Assembly (NCBI GenBank): GCA_021737785.1
Contig: JAIPDI010000002.1
Span: 1 to 64,000, forward strand
Length of the DNA: 64,000 nucleotides
Source: Deltaproteobacteria bacterium
Lineage (GTDB): Bacteria; Desulfobacterota; DSM-4660; Desulfatiglandales; Desulfatiglandaceae
Direction: 5' to 3'
Part shown: positions 9,608 to 18,663 of the stretch, piece by piece
Position numbering within the stretch: position 1 is the first letter of the stretch
Layout of the letters: every line of letters starts with the position of its first letter
The notes under the pieces: model-generated
Told to the model about the DNA's origin: nothing
What the model saw: the letters and a program-made list of their open reading frames with translations, nothing else
The model's database searches: none
Made by a program: the position numbers and the translations under genes

Positions 9608-10035
9608 ATATTAACGCTTCGACTCTCCGCAAGCTCTGCGGAGAAGACCGATCTTCCATTGGCAATAAATAGCCTGTATTCCGGATTTAATCAAGTGGAA
9701 AGCCTCACAGGAAGAGCGACGGGAGATCCTCCCGGGGACTTGCCTGTAAAAATATCCCTTTACACATTGGATAGTCTTCTGACAATTATTTTTTCTTCCC
9801 TGAAGCCTTCCGCGGATTCTTCTTTCTTGGGGAAACGGATAAACAGAATAAAATCGGGCAAAAAGGCCCGTTTCAGCACCAGGGGGTCCCTGGCAGGCCG
9901 TGGCACGCATCTTGTTATTCATCCTGAAGCGGGACAGCCGCAACCAGAATGGTATTGATGCAACTCCCGGAAATTTTTAGAGAGTGGGCATACGGTTTTT
10001 GAATAGGGCGTATTAATGCATCAAAGGAGTCTGAT
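9608..10035. other. Intergenic region with palindrome; no gene seen
   Basis: This region separates two divergently transcribed genes, so both promoters must lie here. A palindrome (CTCTCCGC...GCGGAGAAG, 9623-9646) belongs to the short palindrome family described at 179. ORFs across this stretch on both strands have no ribosome binding site and no recognisable domain, so I regard them as non-coding. Confidence 0.5.
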
Positions 10036-11436
10036 ATGGAAATGAGATGCAAGGCAATGGGTGTGATGGTGTTGGCGGCCCTGTTGATCTTCTGGCCTTA
10101 TCCCCGTCCATTCTGCGCCACGGTGACCACAGAAGATATGCTGAAACGGCTCGAGAATCTAAGCACCATTATCCAGGAGCAGCAGAAGGAGATCGAACGG
10201 CTGAAGCAGGAATTGATGAACCAGCAGAAATCCATTAAAGAGGGACAGGCCGTTCAACAAGAGGAGATCCGGAAAGCGGTAAAGGCTGAAACAGCGCAGG
10301 CCGTGAAATCATGGAACGAATGGCTTCCCGAATGGGTGCGGAAAATCAACATCTCCGGCGACCTGAGACTCCGGTATGAGAGGATCTGGGACCGGGGGAT
10401 GCTGAACCAGGATGAAACCCCGGCAAAACAGGATCCACGGGACAGGGGGAGGATCCGGGTGAGACTCCTCCTGGAGGCCCCCATCACCGAGGAGATCGAT
10501 ACCTATGTCATGGTCACCACCAACATGTCCACCCATCAGGAGGCCACCACGAGCAATGCAACCTTTGGGGAGGATTTCAACGACAAGGGAATCTACCTTG
10601 CCAGGGCCTATGCCGAATACCGGCCCCACTGGCTTAAGGGCCTGACGCTCGGGGCCGGCAAATTCAAAAAGAACTTCTACCATACGGACATCACATGGGA
10701 TCCGGATGTCTATCCTGAGGGTGTCTATGAAGGTTACAGGTATTCGGGATCAGAAACCTTCCAGCCCTTTATCTATCTGAGCCAGATGGTGGTCAATGAG
10801 AACAACCGAACACCCGACGCCATGCTGTATCTCAGCCAGGCGGGATTCGAATGGAAGATCGGCCCTCTCAAGTGGATTCTGGCGGGGAGTTATTACAGCT
10901 GGAGCAATCTGGCCGGCACCAAGTGGATGGGCACAGGCGAGTACAACTCAGGGGGCGGCAATACCTTCATCACGGACAGTTCGGGCAATATCCGGTACAA
11001 ATACGATTACAAGCTCTGGGAGGCCATTTCGTATATCAGGTTCGATGTAGGACCTTTTCCCGTATCCTTGGATCTCGACTATATCCGAAATACAGCCGAT
11101 GGCGTTCCCAGCGACGAAGATTCCGCCTATTATGCCTCCTTCAAGATCGGCCGGGACAAGAAAAAAGGCGATTATTCACTCTTTTACAAATATGCCTACA
11201 TCGAGCCGAACGCGGTTGTCGGGGCCATGAACGACCAGGATTTCTATGGCGCCAACCGGAAAGGGCACAAGGTGGCGGTCCACTACTGGCCTTTTGCGAA
11301 CACCTTGTTAAGGGCGGCCTTTTTCTATACAGACCCGGTATCACAATGGGAGAAAGAGGGAAATCCGCTCTGGAACGCGGACCGGTACAAGATGCACGAG
11401 GACAGGGTGCAGATGGATTTCATCTTCAAATTCTAA
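10036..11436 (+). CDS. Outer-membrane porin-like protein with N-terminal coiled coil
   Basis: Exported protein: a signal peptide covers about residues 1-28 (hydrophobic VMVLAALLIFWPY, cleavage after FCA). Residues 34-80 form a charged coiled coil (LKRLENLSTIIQEQQKEIERL), then a beta-rich domain of about 370 residues starts at ISGDLRLRYERIWDR and ends in a terminal phenylalanine (MDFIFKF), the usual signal for Bam-dependent barrel insertion. This fits the putative porin family (Porin_5-like) of proteobacteria. AAAGGAG precedes the ATG. The solute is unknown. Confidence 0.85.
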   Translation: MEMRCKAMGVMVLAALLIFWPYPRPFCATVTTEDMLKRLENLSTIIQEQQKEIERLKQELMNQQKSIKEGQAVQQEEIRKAVKAETAQAVKSWNEWLPEWVRKINISGDLRLRYERIWDRGMLNQDETPAKQDPRDRGRIRVRLLLEAPITEEIDTYVMVTTNMSTHQEATTSNATFGEDFNDKGIYLARAYAEYRPHWLKGLTLGAGKFKKNFYHTDITWDPDVYPEGVYEGYRYSGSETFQPFIYLSQMVVNENNRTPDAMLYLSQAGFEWKIGPLKWILAGSYYSWSNLAGTKWMGTGEYNSGGGNTFITDSSGNIRYKYDYKLWEAISYIRFDVGPFPVSLDLDYIRNTADGVPSDEDSAYYASFKIGRDKKKGDYSLFYKYAYIEPNAVVGAMNDQDFYGANRKGHKVAVHYWPFANTLLRAAFFYTDPVSQWEKEGNPLWNADRYKMHEDRVQMDFIFKF

Positions 11437-11549
11437 TCCGCAGATTTCGCAGATAACACGGATTCAGTGCCCTGTAAGAACAAGGCGCCCCTTGTGTGCC
11501 TTTGTGTGAGGATTCTCTGGTTGCAGGAAGGCATGACCCGCGTCAGGTC
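11437..11549. other. Short convergent intergenic region
   Basis: This separates the ends of two convergent genes and contains a CTTTGTGTGAGGATTC string related to the dispersed CTTTGTGTGAGTCCCGC repeats. No poly-T terminator hairpin is obvious. Confidence 0.35.
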
Positions 11550-12374
11550 TCACTGTACCAGAAGCATAAGAAAGGGGATCACAAAGGCAATGATGACGAC
11601 GAACAGGAAGGCGACCGGCAGCAGGAATGCGAGGATGATTCTGAGATATGAGACGCCGTGTATTTCCCTGAGCCCGATCACCTGTACCACAAGCTGCCAG
11701 ATGCCGCCGATCCAGCTTCCGATGACAGGTACCAATTCCCACACCTGGGCCGCCTGGGAATAGGCCACGACCCTGAAGGTGGCCTCAAAACCGTTCTTTC
11801 CCCCTCTGACCATCAGAAGCAACAGGTACAGAACGCCACTGTAAATGAACATGCTGAGGGTCACGCAGACCGGGATCGCCACCATCAGTATCAGAAAAAT
11901 CATGCCGGCCCCCACCTGTCCCAGCAGCGCGCCGCCGAAGGAAAAGAGCCCCCCTGAGATCATCATCACCGGCCAGAAAAAGGCGAACATGTTACCCACG
12001 GCCCCTATCAGGAGCCCAAAGGCCAGAGGTTCTCCCAACCCCCCGCTGAAGTCAAGCCTCCTGAAAAAAACGGCAGGGGAAAACAGCACCGATTTAACGG
12101 TATGATACATGCCTCGGACAAAACCGTCTCCGGAGCGGCTTTCCCACGGCGCCCCTTCCCGCTCTGACCCGGTTGCTGATTCCTGACCGGTGTCATGGGG
12201 ACCGCCGTTCACAGGGGTATTCACGGCAACGGCATCGGTTTCCCTGCTGGAGGGCGAGATTTCAAACTTTCGCCGGCAACGGGGGCAAATGGCCCATCTT
12301 GCCCGGTCCGGGATCATTTGTTCCGAGGTCTTTTTTGAAAAACCACAGAAGGGGCACACTAGTTCCACGGCCAT
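11550..12374 (-). CDS. Zinc-ribbon plus Yip1-domain membrane protein
   Basis: Membrane protein with an N-terminal zinc ribbon (CPFCG at about 6-10 and CPRCRRKFE about 25 residues later), a variable linker, and then a Yip1-type domain with five or so hydrophobic segments (PAVFFRRLDFSGG, then GLLIGAVGNMFAFF onward to a hydrophobic C-terminus). The start is the ATG at 12374, which has GGAAGGAGA 5 nt upstream. It overlaps the last 16 nt of the preceding small gene, so translation is probably coupled. The biological role is unknown; related proteins are common and uncharacterised in Deltaproteobacteria. Confidence 0.85.
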   Translation of the reverse strand: MAVELVCPFCGFSKKTSEQMIPDRARWAICPRCRRKFEISPSSRETDAVAVNTPVNGGPHDTGQESATGSEREGAPWESRSGDGFVRGMYHTVKSVLFSPAVFFRRLDFSGGLGEPLAFGLLIGAVGNMFAFFWPVMMISGGLFSFGGALLGQVGAGMIFLILMVAIPVCVTLSMFIYSGVLYLLLLMVRGGKNGFEATFRVVAYSQAAQVWELVPVIGSWIGGIWQLVVQVIGLREIHGVSYLRIILAFLLPVAFLFVVIIAFVIPFLMLLVQ

Positions 12375-12652
12375 TTCTTGTCTCCTTCCCGTGCCTTGTT
12401 GAGCCGGCTCAGTTCTTTTTTCTCGGACCACCGCCTGAATCTTCCGGCAAGTCCGCCTTCTGAAGAACGATCCAGGGCCTGGCTCCTGAGCTCAAACCCC
12501 TCTTCGGTCTGCAGGGCCGCCTGGAGGCATGCCTTCCGATCCGGGCAATCAAAGCAGGACGGAACGATTTCCCTCAGGCCTTCCCTTCCCATAGGAAAAA
12601 CCTTATCCAAGATACCGAAACACTCTTTGTGTAGATGTCCCATAACCGACAA
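12359..12652 (-). CDS. Small cysteine-containing conserved protein
   Basis: A 97-residue ORF with a compact Cys cluster (SCFDCPDRKACLQAAL, i.e. C-x2-C-x5-C) plus an upstream Cys in HKECFG, then a basic, charged C-terminal half. Four cysteines this arranged could hold zinc or an Fe-S cluster, but I do not recognise the family for certain. The start is probably TTG at 12652 with AGAGGG close upstream; ATG at 12643 is the alternative. Its end overlaps the Yip1 gene start, which argues that it is real and functionally linked to that gene. Confidence 0.7.
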   Translation of the reverse strand: MSVMGHLHKECFGILDKVFPMGREGLREIVPSCFDCPDRKACLQAALQTEEGFELRSQALDRSSEGGLAGRFRRWSEKKELSRLNKAREGDKKWPWN

Positions 12653-13278
12653 ATAGACCCTCTTTTAGGCCCTTATTCCCTGGTCTTCTGTCATGAAAAA
12701 CAAGAAAATCTGTTTATATCTCAGTACGCCTTATTCTATAGACTCACACGGAGTCACCCCGATTGAAACAACACAGAAAAGGTTTCACGGGGCAGGCAAA
12801 GAACACAGAGAAAAGGGCATGTTCCCGTTTCTTTACAAAAAAACCTTTGTGTGCTCTGTGTCTCTGTTTACCCCGTAGCTTCGGAAAATGGTACTGGGGT
12901 GTGAGTCCCGCCTGGCGGGATTGGTTGCGGTTATCCGCTTTATGATTAACCGGGATCCGGCTCCGGGCAACCGGCGCAAATGCATTCGTGTTGCACAGGC
13001 CCTGAAGCCCCGATCTTCGCAGTCATCGGTTCCGTATATACATCATTCGCCTGATTGAATAAAGGATGTTCTGGAAAAAATCCGCTGCACCCGGTTTCCA
13101 CGCCCGTCTTGACGCCTTGGGAGGTTCATTCCAGCCGCCTTTTGCCGGCGTCAGTTCAAAGAAGAGGGGCGGTCATGGAGCGTTACGGCCCTTAATGGTT
13201 GCAGCTCGACTCGGCGACCGCCCCAGGGCAGAGAGGCTGCAACCAAAGATTCTAAAGTGTTACGAAAACGCAAACCCA
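12653..13278. other. Long repeat-bearing intergenic region
   Basis: No gene is supported. It holds: a TTCTGTCATGAAAAACA string (about 12690-12706) repeated at 41840-41856; a CCCGCCTGGCGGG palindrome at 12908-12920, part of a dispersed family; and an inverted repeat GGTTGCAG/CTGCAACC at 13197-13204 and 13237-13244. The 76-residue ORF over 13066-13296 runs through the last of these and has no ribosome binding site. Confidence 0.5.
12899..12940 (+). repeat. Dispersed 'GTGTGAGTCCCGCCTGGCGGGATTGG' palindromic repeat
   Basis: A hairpin-forming repeat (CCCGCC/GGCGGG) followed by GGTTGCGG. Relatives in this window are at 23736-23785, 26242-26288, 33485-33534 and 46950-47006; the 3' part alone is at 16208-16236 (inverted) and 28811-28836. 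The fuller copies add a second palindrome, GCGGCCGTCAGGCCGC. This is a REP-like intergenic family. Confidence 0.75.
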
Positions 13279-13307
13279 TTGACATGGACCCCTTGAATAC
13301 CTATAAT
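13279..13307 (+). promoter_or_regulatory. Consensus sigma-70 promoter
   Basis: A perfect -35 box TTGACA (13279-13284) and a perfect -10 box TATAAT (13302-13307), separated by exactly 17 nt. Transcription would begin at about 13313-13316, which is the ATG of the next gene, so the mRNA would have no or almost no leader. No Shine-Dalgarno is present before that ATG, in agreement. Confidence 0.85.
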
Positions 13308-13315
13308 CCCGCCCC

Positions 13316-13918
13316 ATGCAGAGAGATAACCGAGTCTATCTTATACGACATGGCCAGGTGGCAGGATATGAGAATTTTCCAGTATATGGCCATACCGATG
13401 TGAATCTGACGGACGTGGGGATTCTCCAGATGAAACAGGTGGCCGAACGCCTCCGTCTCACGGAACTCAAGGCGATCTATTCGAGCGACTTGATCCGATC
13501 TGCAACCAGTGCACGTCTAATCGCCCGCCATCATGATGTACCGGTTTATTTTTTGCCCGAGCTGCGGGAGATGAAATTCGGCCAATGGGAAGGCCTGACC
13601 CTGACGGACATTCGAACCCGTTTTCCAGAGGAGCTGCAAAAAAGGGAGGATGATCTGATAAACTACAGGGCCCCCGGCGATGGGGAATCCATCGCTGATT
13701 TGGCCGCGAGAATTGAAGCGGTTTTTGAGCGCATCCGTGCCGAGCAGCAGGGAAACAACGTGGTCATTTCAGCCCACGGCGCCGTCAACCGGATCATCCT
13801 CTGCAGGGCTATGGGCTTGAATCTCGAACGGATGTTCAATATCCACCAGGCATATGGCTGTCTTAACATCATCGATTATTTTCCCGACACCACTCTGGTG
13901 CGGCTGATGAACGGTTAG
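13316..13918 (+). CDS. Histidine phosphatase family protein (phosphoglycerate mutase-like)
   Basis: Branch-1 histidine phosphatase of 200 residues. The catalytic RHG motif is LIRHGQ (R11-H12-G13); the proton donor Glu lies in ELREMKFGQWEG and the second catalytic His in VVISAHGAVNR. The N-terminal YGHTDVNLTDVGILQMKQVAERL matches the CobC/GpmB group, so alpha-ribazole-5-phosphate phosphatase is one candidate, but no other cobalamin nucleotide-loop gene is adjacent. The ATG lies 8 nt after a consensus -10 box, which suggests a leaderless transcript. An in-frame start further downstream would cut off the RHG motif, so the ATG at 13316 must be close to the true start. Confidence 0.9.
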   Translation: MQRDNRVYLIRHGQVAGYENFPVYGHTDVNLTDVGILQMKQVAERLRLTELKAIYSSDLIRSATSARLIARHHDVPVYFLPELREMKFGQWEGLTLTDIRTRFPEELQKREDDLINYRAPGDGESIADLAARIEAVFERIRAEQQGNNVVISAHGAVNRIILCRAMGLNLERMFNIHQAYGCLNIIDYFPDTTLVRLMNG

Positions 13919-14032
13919 GCTATCCGACCGTTGTGTGTGCATGGCATGGCGCGGGTATCCGATAGAGCTGCCAGCGCTGACAGGGAAATTCCCGCGGCGT
14001 GCTGTTTTAAAACCAATCCAACGGGTATCTAA

Positions 14033-16195
14033 ATGGGCTCTTCCGAGAACGCGACCAACATCCAGCAACTCCCTCCGACTCCTGATAATTTTCAGGATGT
14101 CCTGGACAAGGCGTCATCTCTCCGGGAACTCGGCCTGAATATAGAAGCGATTGCCGAATACAAGAAGCTCTTTTTCACGCAATGCCAGCCGACAAAGATC
14201 GTCCCGGGTCTCGTGGCGTGCTTTGCCAAGACAAATTCACCCTCCAAGATCATTCAGAAAATAGAAGAATTGGCCGCTCAGTCAGGCATGAGCAGGGCCA
14301 GGCTGGCCCAATTCAGTATCTGCCTCGGGGTCGAGGCGGAAAAAAGGGGGGAAAAAGGTCTCGCCCTGGAGCAGTATAAGGCCGTTTTGGAAAGCGATCC
14401 GGAGAACATTCAACTCAGGGAAAAAATCGATCAATTGAATCCAAAATCTGCTCTCACGTCAAGATATGCCTACCTCCTTCAAAACGCATTGGTGACTGCC
14501 GACCAGTTGCAGAAGGCCCTCTCTTTGTCGAAAAAGTCAAACAAGAGTGTCGAGTGGGTCCTCATACAGGAATTCAAGATACGCAAAAAAGAGGTGGGAA
14601 GATCTCTCTCCCTCTTCTACGGATGTCCTTTCAGGACCTTTGATCCCGAGGTTCCCGTACCTGTGGAACTCATCGGCAGTCTGAAAAAACCCTTTCTCCT
14701 GCATGACATGTGGGTGCCGCTGGGCTGGAGCCAGAAAGGGGTGGAGATACTTATCGACGACCCTGGAGATCTCAGAAAAACAGGTCTGATCAGGGGACTC
14801 ACAAAGACAAAAAGAATCCATTTTTCTGTGGCAATCAAAGAAGATATCAAGGCATTCATCCGATATTTCTTTGATAGAAAGACCGAAGATTCCATAAAGG
14901 ACATGGTCGACGAACTCGATCTTATCCCGGACATCTCTTTTGAAGAAGACGAGGATGAAAAAGAGATGGACATGGAGGAGAAAGTCGATGAATCCTCAAG
15001 CCAGGTGGTAAGGCTGGTGGACCAGGTCATCGTCACCGCCCTTAGAAGAAACGCCTCGGACATCCATATTGAACCCTCTCCGGTGACCAACAAGACGGGG
15101 ATCCGTTTTCGTTTGGACGGGGTGTGTCAGGAATATCTTCAGGTCCCCAACACCTTGGCAAGAGGGCTCCTCTCCAGGTTGAAAATCATGGCCGGCCTGG
15201 ACATCGCCGAAAGACGTCTTCCTCAGGACGGCAAGATCAAATTCAGGAGAAAGGGGATTCCCTCCCTCGATCTTCGTCTGGCGACGCTGCCCACTGCGGG
15301 TGGACATGAAGATGCGGTACTGCGGCTCCTGGCGGCCTCCGGGGCGCTGAAATTGGAGGATATGGGACTGAGCGAACGGAACATGAACGTCATGAAAAAG
15401 ATCCTTGTTCAGCCCTACGGGCTCATCCTGGTGGTGGGCCCGACAGGTTCCGGAAAAACGACCACCCTCCATTCGGCCCTCGGGTATATCAACAAACCCG
15501 GCGTAAAAATATGGACCGCGGAAGATCCGATAGAAATCACACAACCGGGGCTGCGGCAAGTGGAGGTCAAACCCAAGATCGGCCTTGACTTCGCGAGGGT
15601 GATGCGTGCGTTTCTGCGGGCAGATCCCGATGTCATCATGATCGGCGAAATGCGGGACAACGAAACCGCATCCATCGGAATAGAAGCATCGCTGACCGGT
15701 CACCTCGTCTTCTCCACGCTCCACACCAACAGCGCGCCCGAGACGGTTACCAGGCTCCTGGACATGGGGCTGAACCCTCTTAATTTCTCAGACGCACTGC
15801 TTGGAATACTGGCTCAGAGACTTGTCAGAAAACTCTGTCCCCATTGCCGCAAGGCCTATCATCCTTCGCCGGATGAATTCGAGGAACTCGAACTGGCATA
15901 CGGCAAAGCCGATTTCGCAAGGCTGGAAATTGAATACACGCCGGATCTTATCATTTATCGTCGTTCCAAATGTGATTTGTGTTCAGGAACCGGTTATAAG
16001 GGGAGAATGGCGATCCATGAGCTGCTGGAGGGTACGCCGGCCATTAAAAGACTGGTCAAAAAGGAGGCCCCCACAGATCAAATATTTGCGCATGCGGTGA
16101 AGGAAGAAATGACCACCTTAAAACAGGACGGCATCAGCAAGGTTCTGTCAGGACTCACTGACATGGCTGAGGTACGCAGGGTGTGTATCGGTTGA
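14033..16195 (+). CDS. PilB/GspE-type secretion or pilus assembly ATPase
   Basis: Hexameric ATPase of the type II secretion/type IV pilus class. Residues 20-135 look helical and TPR-like. About 141-285 resembles an MshEN/T2SSE-N domain (LLQNALVTADQLQKAL). Next comes an acidic linker (303-320), then the catalytic core with ASDIHIEP (341-348), AERRLPQDGKIKFR (392-405), Walker A GPTGSGKT (469-476), the Asp box and Walker B (DPDVIMIGEMRD, 531-542) and the His box (GHLVFSTLHTNS). The C-terminal zinc site CPHC...CDLC is intact. No pilC, pilM-Q or gsp genes follow; a chemosensory block does. The start may be TTG/ATG-variable because no strong Shine-Dalgarno is visible. Confidence 0.9.
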   Translation: MGSSENATNIQQLPPTPDNFQDVLDKASSLRELGLNIEAIAEYKKLFFTQCQPTKIVPGLVACFAKTNSPSKIIQKIEELAAQSGMSRARLAQFSICLGVEAEKRGEKGLALEQYKAVLESDPENIQLREKIDQLNPKSALTSRYAYLLQNALVTADQLQKALSLSKKSNKSVEWVLIQEFKIRKKEVGRSLSLFYGCPFRTFDPEVPVPVELIGSLKKPFLLHDMWVPLGWSQKGVEILIDDPGDLRKTGLIRGLTKTKRIHFSVAIKEDIKAFIRYFFDRKTEDSIKDMVDELDLIPDISFEEDEDEKEMDMEEKVDESSSQVVRLVDQVIVTALRRNASDIHIEPSPVTNKTGIRFRLDGVCQEYLQVPNTLARGLLSRLKIMAGLDIAERRLPQDGKIKFRRKGIPSLDLRLATLPTAGGHEDAVLRLLAASGALKLEDMGLSERNMNVMKKILVQPYGLILVVGPTGSGKTTTLHSALGYINKPGVKIWTAEDPIEITQPGLRQVEVKPKIGLDFARVMRAFLRADPDVIMIGEMRDNETASIGIEASLTGHLVFSTLHTNSAPETVTRLLDMGLNPLNFSDALLGILAQRLVRKLCPHCRKAYHPSPDEFEELELAYGKADFARLEIEYTPDLIIYRRSKCDLCSGTGYKGRMAIHELLEGTPAIKRLVKKEAPTDQIFAHAVKEEMTTLKQDGISKVLSGLTDMAEVRRVCIG

Positions 16196-16207
16196 TGCGT
16201 TTTTCCT

Positions 16208-16236
16208 AAGGCGGCCTGACTGCCGCAACCAAACAG
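16208..16236 (-). repeat. Partial copy of the dispersed GCGG-CCGC palindromic repeat
   Basis: The string AAGGCGGCCTGACTGCCGC, then AACCAAAC, is the reverse complement of the 3' part of the repeat seen in full at 33485-33534. It sits between the ATPase stop codon and the large dispersed element. Confidence 0.6.
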
Positions 16237-16251
16237 GTTTCACCTATGGAC

Positions 16252-16481
16252 GCCCGTGGGGGTCTCTGCCCAAGAGCTGCAATAAAATGCGGTCGTATCG
16301 TTCGGCGGCCGCCCCCGGGCTCTGAATAATGTTTACGGAAAGGCAGCAAGGACATACCGTCCCATGAAAGTCTGTACTTGGGGCTGGAACAGACTGTATT
16401 GTAAAGCCCTGCTGCCGTCCCCAGGAGCTGTATTCGGTTTTTGTCCCGCCTCCTGGGCGGGAGGCAGAGCCCCCCACGGGC
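16252..16481 (+). repeat. Dispersed structured element, copy 2 (complete)
   Basis: A complete 230-nt copy. Its ends are near-perfect inverted repeats: 16252-16270 and 16463-16481 pair at 18 of 19 positions. The interior is about 97% identical to copy 1. It lies in the 417-nt gap between the ATPase and response-regulator genes. An ORF can be drawn through it from 16364 in frame with the regulator, but the regulator has its own ribosome binding site at 16613, so this region is taken as non-coding. It could be a MITE-like element or a structured RNA. Confidence 0.85.
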
Positions 16482-16612
16482 AAACTTCTTCGCACGTTGC
16501 AGAGAAGTTACAGACAAAGAGTCTAATTTCGGTTTGCAGATTGCGGACGACATTGAATCCTGAACATCGGACCAGCCCCGCATCCAATCGTCAATTCAGT
16601 GAGGGGGGAAAC

Positions 16613-17404
16613 ATGCCAAGACGGGCCCTGGTTGTGGACAACGATTTTTTCTTTGTCGACTTCCTTGAAAAGCTCCTTCAAAAGAGGGGATACCGGGTTA
16701 CAAAGGCCTATGACGGCAAGGAGGGGTTGTTGGAACTTGAAAACGGACCCTTCGATATCCTCTTTGCAGATCTGATCATGCCCAAGATAGACGGCCTCCA
16801 ATTCATCAGGATCGCCCGCAGGAAGTACTCGGATCTGAATTTTCGGATTGTTGCCGTATCCGGGAGCGTTATAGAGCAACTGGATGAGCTTTCGGACACA
16901 GAGGCCGACTGGTTTGTCGCAAAAGGGCCCTTCGAACAGATGGAAATGCAGATCAATGACCTCCTGGATCAGATGGAATCCGGAGGCATTTCACGCAAGG
17001 ATGCGAGCAGGTTCCTCGATTCGGGCGTTCTCTACCCCCGGCAGGTTACAGGTGAATTGATCGAAACCCTCAACTTCCAGAAGGCCGTCATTGAAAGCAT
17101 CGGCCTGGGCGTACTGGTGGTTGACAAAGATGCTCGGGTCATCAATGCCACGTCCCGGGCGCTCGAGATCCTGAACGCCTCTCCCGGAGATATCCTCAAC
17201 AAACATATCGTTTCTCTCTTCCCCCTCGAGGAGCGGCCGTATCTGACCGACGCCCTCAAGGCGGTCGCCCGGAATCTCGGGCTCAGGAAAGTCTGTCTCA
17301 ACATTGTCTTCGACGCCAAGGGCGCGCGGTTGACGATCTCGCTCTTGAAATTGGGGAAAACCATCGCCGGGTGGATCGTTGCCATGGAGGAAACAAACCA
17401 GTGA
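16613..17404 (+). CDS. Response regulator with PAS domain (REC-PAS)
   Basis: A 263-residue cytoplasmic signalling protein. The receiver domain (about 1-120) has acidic residues D9 and D11 in VVDNDF, the likely phosphoacceptor D53 in FADLIMPKIDG, and a conserved Lys in WFVAKGPFE. A PAS domain follows (about 150-255: IESIGLGVLVVDKDARVINAT). There is no DNA-binding or enzymatic output domain. The ATG at 16613 is chosen because GAGGGGGGAA precedes it and upstream codons run through a repeat. Its TGA overlaps the GTG of the next gene, so the chemosensory genes are translationally coupled. It probably accepts phosphate from the CheA at 19055. Confidence 0.92.
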   Translation: MPRRALVVDNDFFFVDFLEKLLQKRGYRVTKAYDGKEGLLELENGPFDILFADLIMPKIDGLQFIRIARRKYSDLNFRIVAVSGSVIEQLDELSDTEADWFVAKGPFEQMEMQINDLLDQMESGGISRKDASRFLDSGVLYPRQVTGELIETLNFQKAVIESIGLGVLVVDKDARVINATSRALEILNASPGDILNKHIVSLFPLEERPYLTDALKAVARNLGLRKVCLNIVFDAKGARLTISLLKLGKTIAGWIVAMEETNQ

Positions 17405-18660
17405 ATCGAACGAGCATAAAAAACAAGCTGATTCTAAGCTTTCTGGCACTGCTCTTGATTGTCATGGTGGTTGTCGGCGCTACCCACCAGTTTACGGATG
17501 ACGTTATCACGGCCCTAGGCATCTCCGTGGCGTTGGCCCTATTCGCTGGGATTATCTTCGGAGGCATTTTTTCAAAATCCATCGTAAAACGGTTGAACAG
17601 TCTGAGCAGCGTTGCCAGGGAGATCAGCCATGGAGATCTTTCAAAGGATATCCCCTTTCTATCCAGTGACGAAATCCGAGATCTGGAAGAGGTCTTTGCT
17701 GCGATGGTCAATGATCTGAGGGGCATTATTTCTGAAATACAGCAGGTCTCCGCCCAAATAGAAAAGACAGGCAGGGAACTCGGCATCCAGATAGACAAGG
17801 TTCTGATCAACAGCCGGGAAATCGACGAATCTGCGCTGGCAATTGCCAAGGGCTCGGAAACCCAGAGCCTCATCATTCAAAAAACCTCCCTGGTCCTTGA
17901 CAGGAGTCTGGAGCAGATGGAGGATGCGGCCACCCAGTCGGCCCGGACCGCATCCAAGGCCAACGACGCACGGCTCAAGACCGAAACCGGTGAAGCCAAC
18001 GCCCGCGAGACCTTGCACTATCTGGAAGAGGTCCTCAAACAGATGGGGGGAAATGCGGATCCGGTTTACCGGTTGTCCGGCAAGGTGGAAAAAATCAAGA
18101 TGGTCATGAGCGTCATAGAAGAACTCTCCAGAAAAACGGATCTCCTTTCCCTGAACGCTTCCATCGAAGCCACAAGGGCCGGAGAAATGGGAAAGGGATT
18201 TGCCCTTGTGGCCAACGAGATACGAAACATGGCCGAAAATTCCAGAAACTCATCTCACCAGATCCGGGCGATCGTGGACGATATCTTCGAAGACAACAGG
18301 GCCGTCCTCGAAGCGCTCAAGAAGAGCGAGGAGGATATCAATAAGGGCCGCGGAATCATTCATGGCATCGTGGGCACATTTGGTGAGATGCTCTCCGGGG
18401 TCAAAGAGATATCGAGCGAGGTAAAAGAGGTGGGGGATGCGGCCCGAAAACAGGTAAGAGAAATACGGGGATTATTCAATCAGGTCCAGGAGCTTTCCCG
18501 GCTCGCCCAGGAAAATTTTGTATCCACACAAAAAACCACCATCGGCACCAAAAATCAGAAAGAGGAACTGCAGGAAATCGTCCGAGCGGCAAACGCCTTG
18601 AATGGTCTGTCGCAAAAAATGATGGAGACCCAACAACGATTCAGACTCCGCAGGGCATAG
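17401..18660 (+). CDS. Methyl-accepting chemotaxis-like protein lacking a periplasmic sensor
   Basis: Two transmembrane helices (about residues 9-28 and 37-57) are separated by only some 8-10 residues, so there is almost no periplasmic domain. A HAMP domain (about 58-110) and a coiled-coil signalling domain follow, with the hairpin tip near SLNASIEATRAGEMGKGFA and ANEIRNMAENS. The core tip differs somewhat from classical MCPs, and the protein is short. The GTG start at 17401 overlaps the preceding stop (GTGA). The lack of an external sensor suggests that it reads membrane state or a partner protein, perhaps the PAS domain of the neighbouring regulator; that is inference. Confidence 0.88.
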   Translation: MNRTSIKNKLILSFLALLLIVMVVVGATHQFTDDVITALGISVALALFAGIIFGGIFSKSIVKRLNSLSSVAREISHGDLSKDIPFLSSDEIRDLEEVFAAMVNDLRGIISEIQQVSAQIEKTGRELGIQIDKVLINSREIDESALAIAKGSETQSLIIQKTSLVLDRSLEQMEDAATQSARTASKANDARLKTETGEANARETLHYLEEVLKQMGGNADPVYRLSGKVEKIKMVMSVIEELSRKTDLLSLNASIEATRAGEMGKGFALVANEIRNMAENSRNSSHQIRAIVDDIFEDNRAVLEALKKSEEDINKGRGIIHGIVGTFGEMLSGVKEISSEVKEVGDAARKQVREIRGLFNQVQELSRLAQENFVSTQKTTIGTKNQKEELQEIVRAANALNGLSQKMMETQQRFRLRRA

Positions 18661-18663
18661 GGC

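Noticed and set aside
13066-13296. A 76-codon plus-strand ORF upstream of the histidine phosphatase
   Set aside because: It crosses an inverted repeat and a promoter, has no ribosome binding site and low-quality composition.
12960-13315. A cobalamin riboswitch before the CobC-like phosphatase
   Set aside because: I looked for the conserved B12-box and stem strings and found none; the promoter also lies too close to the ATG for a leader.
16364-16612. N-terminal extension of the response regulator through the repeat
   Set aside because: The 82 extra codons fall in the dispersed element, and a strong ribosome binding site lies directly before the ATG at 16613.
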